Assembly: GCA_002325605.1 (NCBI GenBank)
Contig: DCSM01000157.1
Location: 1 to 12,851 of the forward strand
Length of the DNA: 12,851 bases
From: Chloroflexaceae bacterium UBA1466
GTDB lineage: Bacteria; Chloroflexota; Chloroflexia; Chloroflexales; Chloroflexaceae
Direction of reading: 5' to 3'
The notes beneath the pieces were generated by a model. The model was not told the origin of the DNA, did no database searches, and saw nothing but the letters and a program-made list of their open reading frames with translations. Shown here one piece after another: positions 11,898-12,851 of this stretch. A program made the position numbers and the translations under genes. Within the stretch, counting starts at the first letter, position 1, and each line of letters begins with the position of its first letter.

Positions 11898-12851
11898 CTA
11901 GGCTTTTCGCTCCAGCGCAAAGAGCAAAATCGTAACATCAGAAGGATTAACACCTGCTAATCTTGCGGCTTGGCCCAAAGTCGCGGGGCGAAAACGTTGT
12001 AAAACAGCCCGTGCTTCGTTGCACAAACCTTTGACCTGCGTGTAATCAAAGTCTGGGGGCAACCGCCGACTTTCCATCTTTTGTACACGCTCGGCCTCCT
12101 GCTGCTGCCGCAAAATGTAGCCGCCATATTTCACGTTGATCTCCACTTGCTCGGCTATTGAAGCAGGCACAAGAGGCAAATCAAAGAGTTTTTGCAATTG
12201 CTGATAAGAGACATGCGGGCGACGCAATAAGGTCTCTACATTGACCGCGTTTTTCAAAGGTGCAAACCCTACCGCTTGCAACGCTGCGTTAGTTTCAGGC
12301 GTGGGGAAAATCCTTTTTTCAGTAATTTGATGCTGTAAATTAGCTGTAAGAAGCTGTTTTTGCGCGACAGCAGCAACTCTTTCAGCATCAAGCAGGCCCA
12401 ATTCGTGAGCAAGAGCCGTAAGGCGCAAGTCAGCATTATCGCCGCGCAGCAAAAGGCGATGTTCGGCGCGACTTGTGAACATACGGTAAGGCTCATAGAT
12501 TTCTTTGGTCACGAGGTCGTCAAGCAAAACCCCAATATAAGCCTGGTCACGCCGCAAAATAAGCGCAGGCTGCTTTTGCACCCGCCGCGCCGCATTGATT
12601 CCCGCCATTAAGCCCTGCGCCGCCGCTTCCTCATAGCCCGTCGTGCCATTGATCTGCCCCGCCAGGAAAAGTCCAGCCAACCGCCGCGTCTCCAGATTGA
12701 CCCCAATTTCGCCCGTCGCCACCGCATCATATTCAATCGCATAGCCACTTCGCATCAATTCAACATTTCGCAAAGCGGGAATGCTCCGTAACATTGCCCA
12801 TTGCACATCTTCGGGCAGCGAAGTATTACAACCCTGGACGTAAACTTCACT
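11898..12851 (-). CDS. mnmG: MnmG (GidA), C-terminal half, cut by the right edge
   Basis: FAD-dependent tRNA modification enzyme that works with MnmE to add the (carboxymethyl)aminomethyl group at C5 of wobble uridine U34. The window holds the last 317 residues, against a usual total of about 620-640. The frame continues to base 12851, where it reads SEVYVQGCNTSLPEDVQWAM, a characteristic MnmG block. Further family blocks are MRSGYAIEYDAV, the FAD-site segment GQINGTTGYEEAAAQG (about 65-80 of the fragment), MFTSRAEHRLLLRGDNADLRL, and a helical C-terminal domain ending ARLAGVNPSDVTILLF. That domain is the one known to contact MnmE and tRNA. No frameshift or missing block is seen in the visible part. 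Its stop is about 80 nt from the convergent GerMN gene. Confidence 0.93.
   Translation of the reverse strand, partial: SEVYVQGCNTSLPEDVQWAMLRSIPALRNVELMRSGYAIEYDAVATGEIGVNLETRRLAGLFLAGQINGTTGYEEAAAQGLMAGINAARRVQKQPALILRRDQAYIGVLLDDLVTKEIYEPYRMFTSRAEHRLLLRGDNADLRLTALAHELGLLDAERVAAVAQKQLLTANLQHQITEKRIFPTPETNAALQAVGFAPLKNAVNVETLLRRPHVSYQQLQKLFDLPLVPASIAEQVEINVKYGGYILRQQQEAERVQKMESRRLPPDFDYTQVKGLCNEARAVLQRFRPATLGQAARLAGVNPSDVTILLFALERKA

Noticed and set aside
11881..11910. Inverted repeat around TCTAGCAGCGATCTAG at the mnmG stop
   Set aside because: The arms are short and interrupted, with no T-run on the minus strand, and do not form a convincing terminator.

Overview
The window reads as a stretch of ordinary bacterial chromosome, most likely from the Chloroflexota (Anaerolineae-like). 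This assignment is an inference from several pointers. One protein has an N-terminal four-cysteine domain plus tandem GerMN domains. A secreted ELWxxDGT-repeat protein ends in a Y-L-P-F-I-I-R tail. A 7TM-HD (PgpH) protein, an isolated CrtI and short dispersed palindromes are also present. Composition looks near-balanced in GC but patchy. No RNA gene, CRISPR array, transposase or phage gene was seen.

Layout, left to right. A short dispersed-type repeat (2-20) abuts a pgpH-like c-di-AMP phosphodiesterase (33-2138, +), whose frame stays open to the left edge. Converging on it is a secreted ELWxxDGT beta-repeat protein (2228-3718, -). Its 5' leader is unusually structured and includes a terminator-like hairpin just before the ribosome binding site. 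A divergent promoter region (about 3886-3948) then drives a three-gene + strand operon: an MtnA-like sugar-1-phosphate isomerase (3949-5013, probably leaderless), an MtnP-like nucleoside phosphorylase (5010-5735, ATGA overlap) and a DUF2085 membrane protein (5751-6638). A CrtI-type carotenoid desaturase (6708-8225) follows, with a bidirectional terminator (8255-8293).

The next block is on the minus strand: a DUF2892 membrane protein (8324-8551, GTG start, own promoter), undecaprenyl-diphosphatase uppP (8636-9565) and a calcineurin-like phosphoesterase (9701-10432). Diverging from the last is the membrane-anchored tandem-GerMN protein (10613-11818, +), which ends in a nested-palindrome terminator. 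It converges on the C-terminal half of mnmG (11898-12851, -), which is cut by the right edge.

How the genes work together: only the mtnA/mtnP pair forms an obvious pathway (nucleoside + phosphate to base + sugar-1-phosphate, then to the ketose-1-phosphate). Both enzymes carry active-site changes. The isomerase has Gln for a phosphate-binding Arg. The phosphorylase has an N-Y-A motif where adenine-specific enzymes have D-x-D. Together these point to a substrate other than, or a variant of, methylthioadenosine. The other genes are unlinked housekeeping or envelope functions. The most unusual items are the ELWxxDGT leader, the variant isomerase/phosphorylase operon with its leaderless promoter, and the Cys-domain/GerMN architecture.
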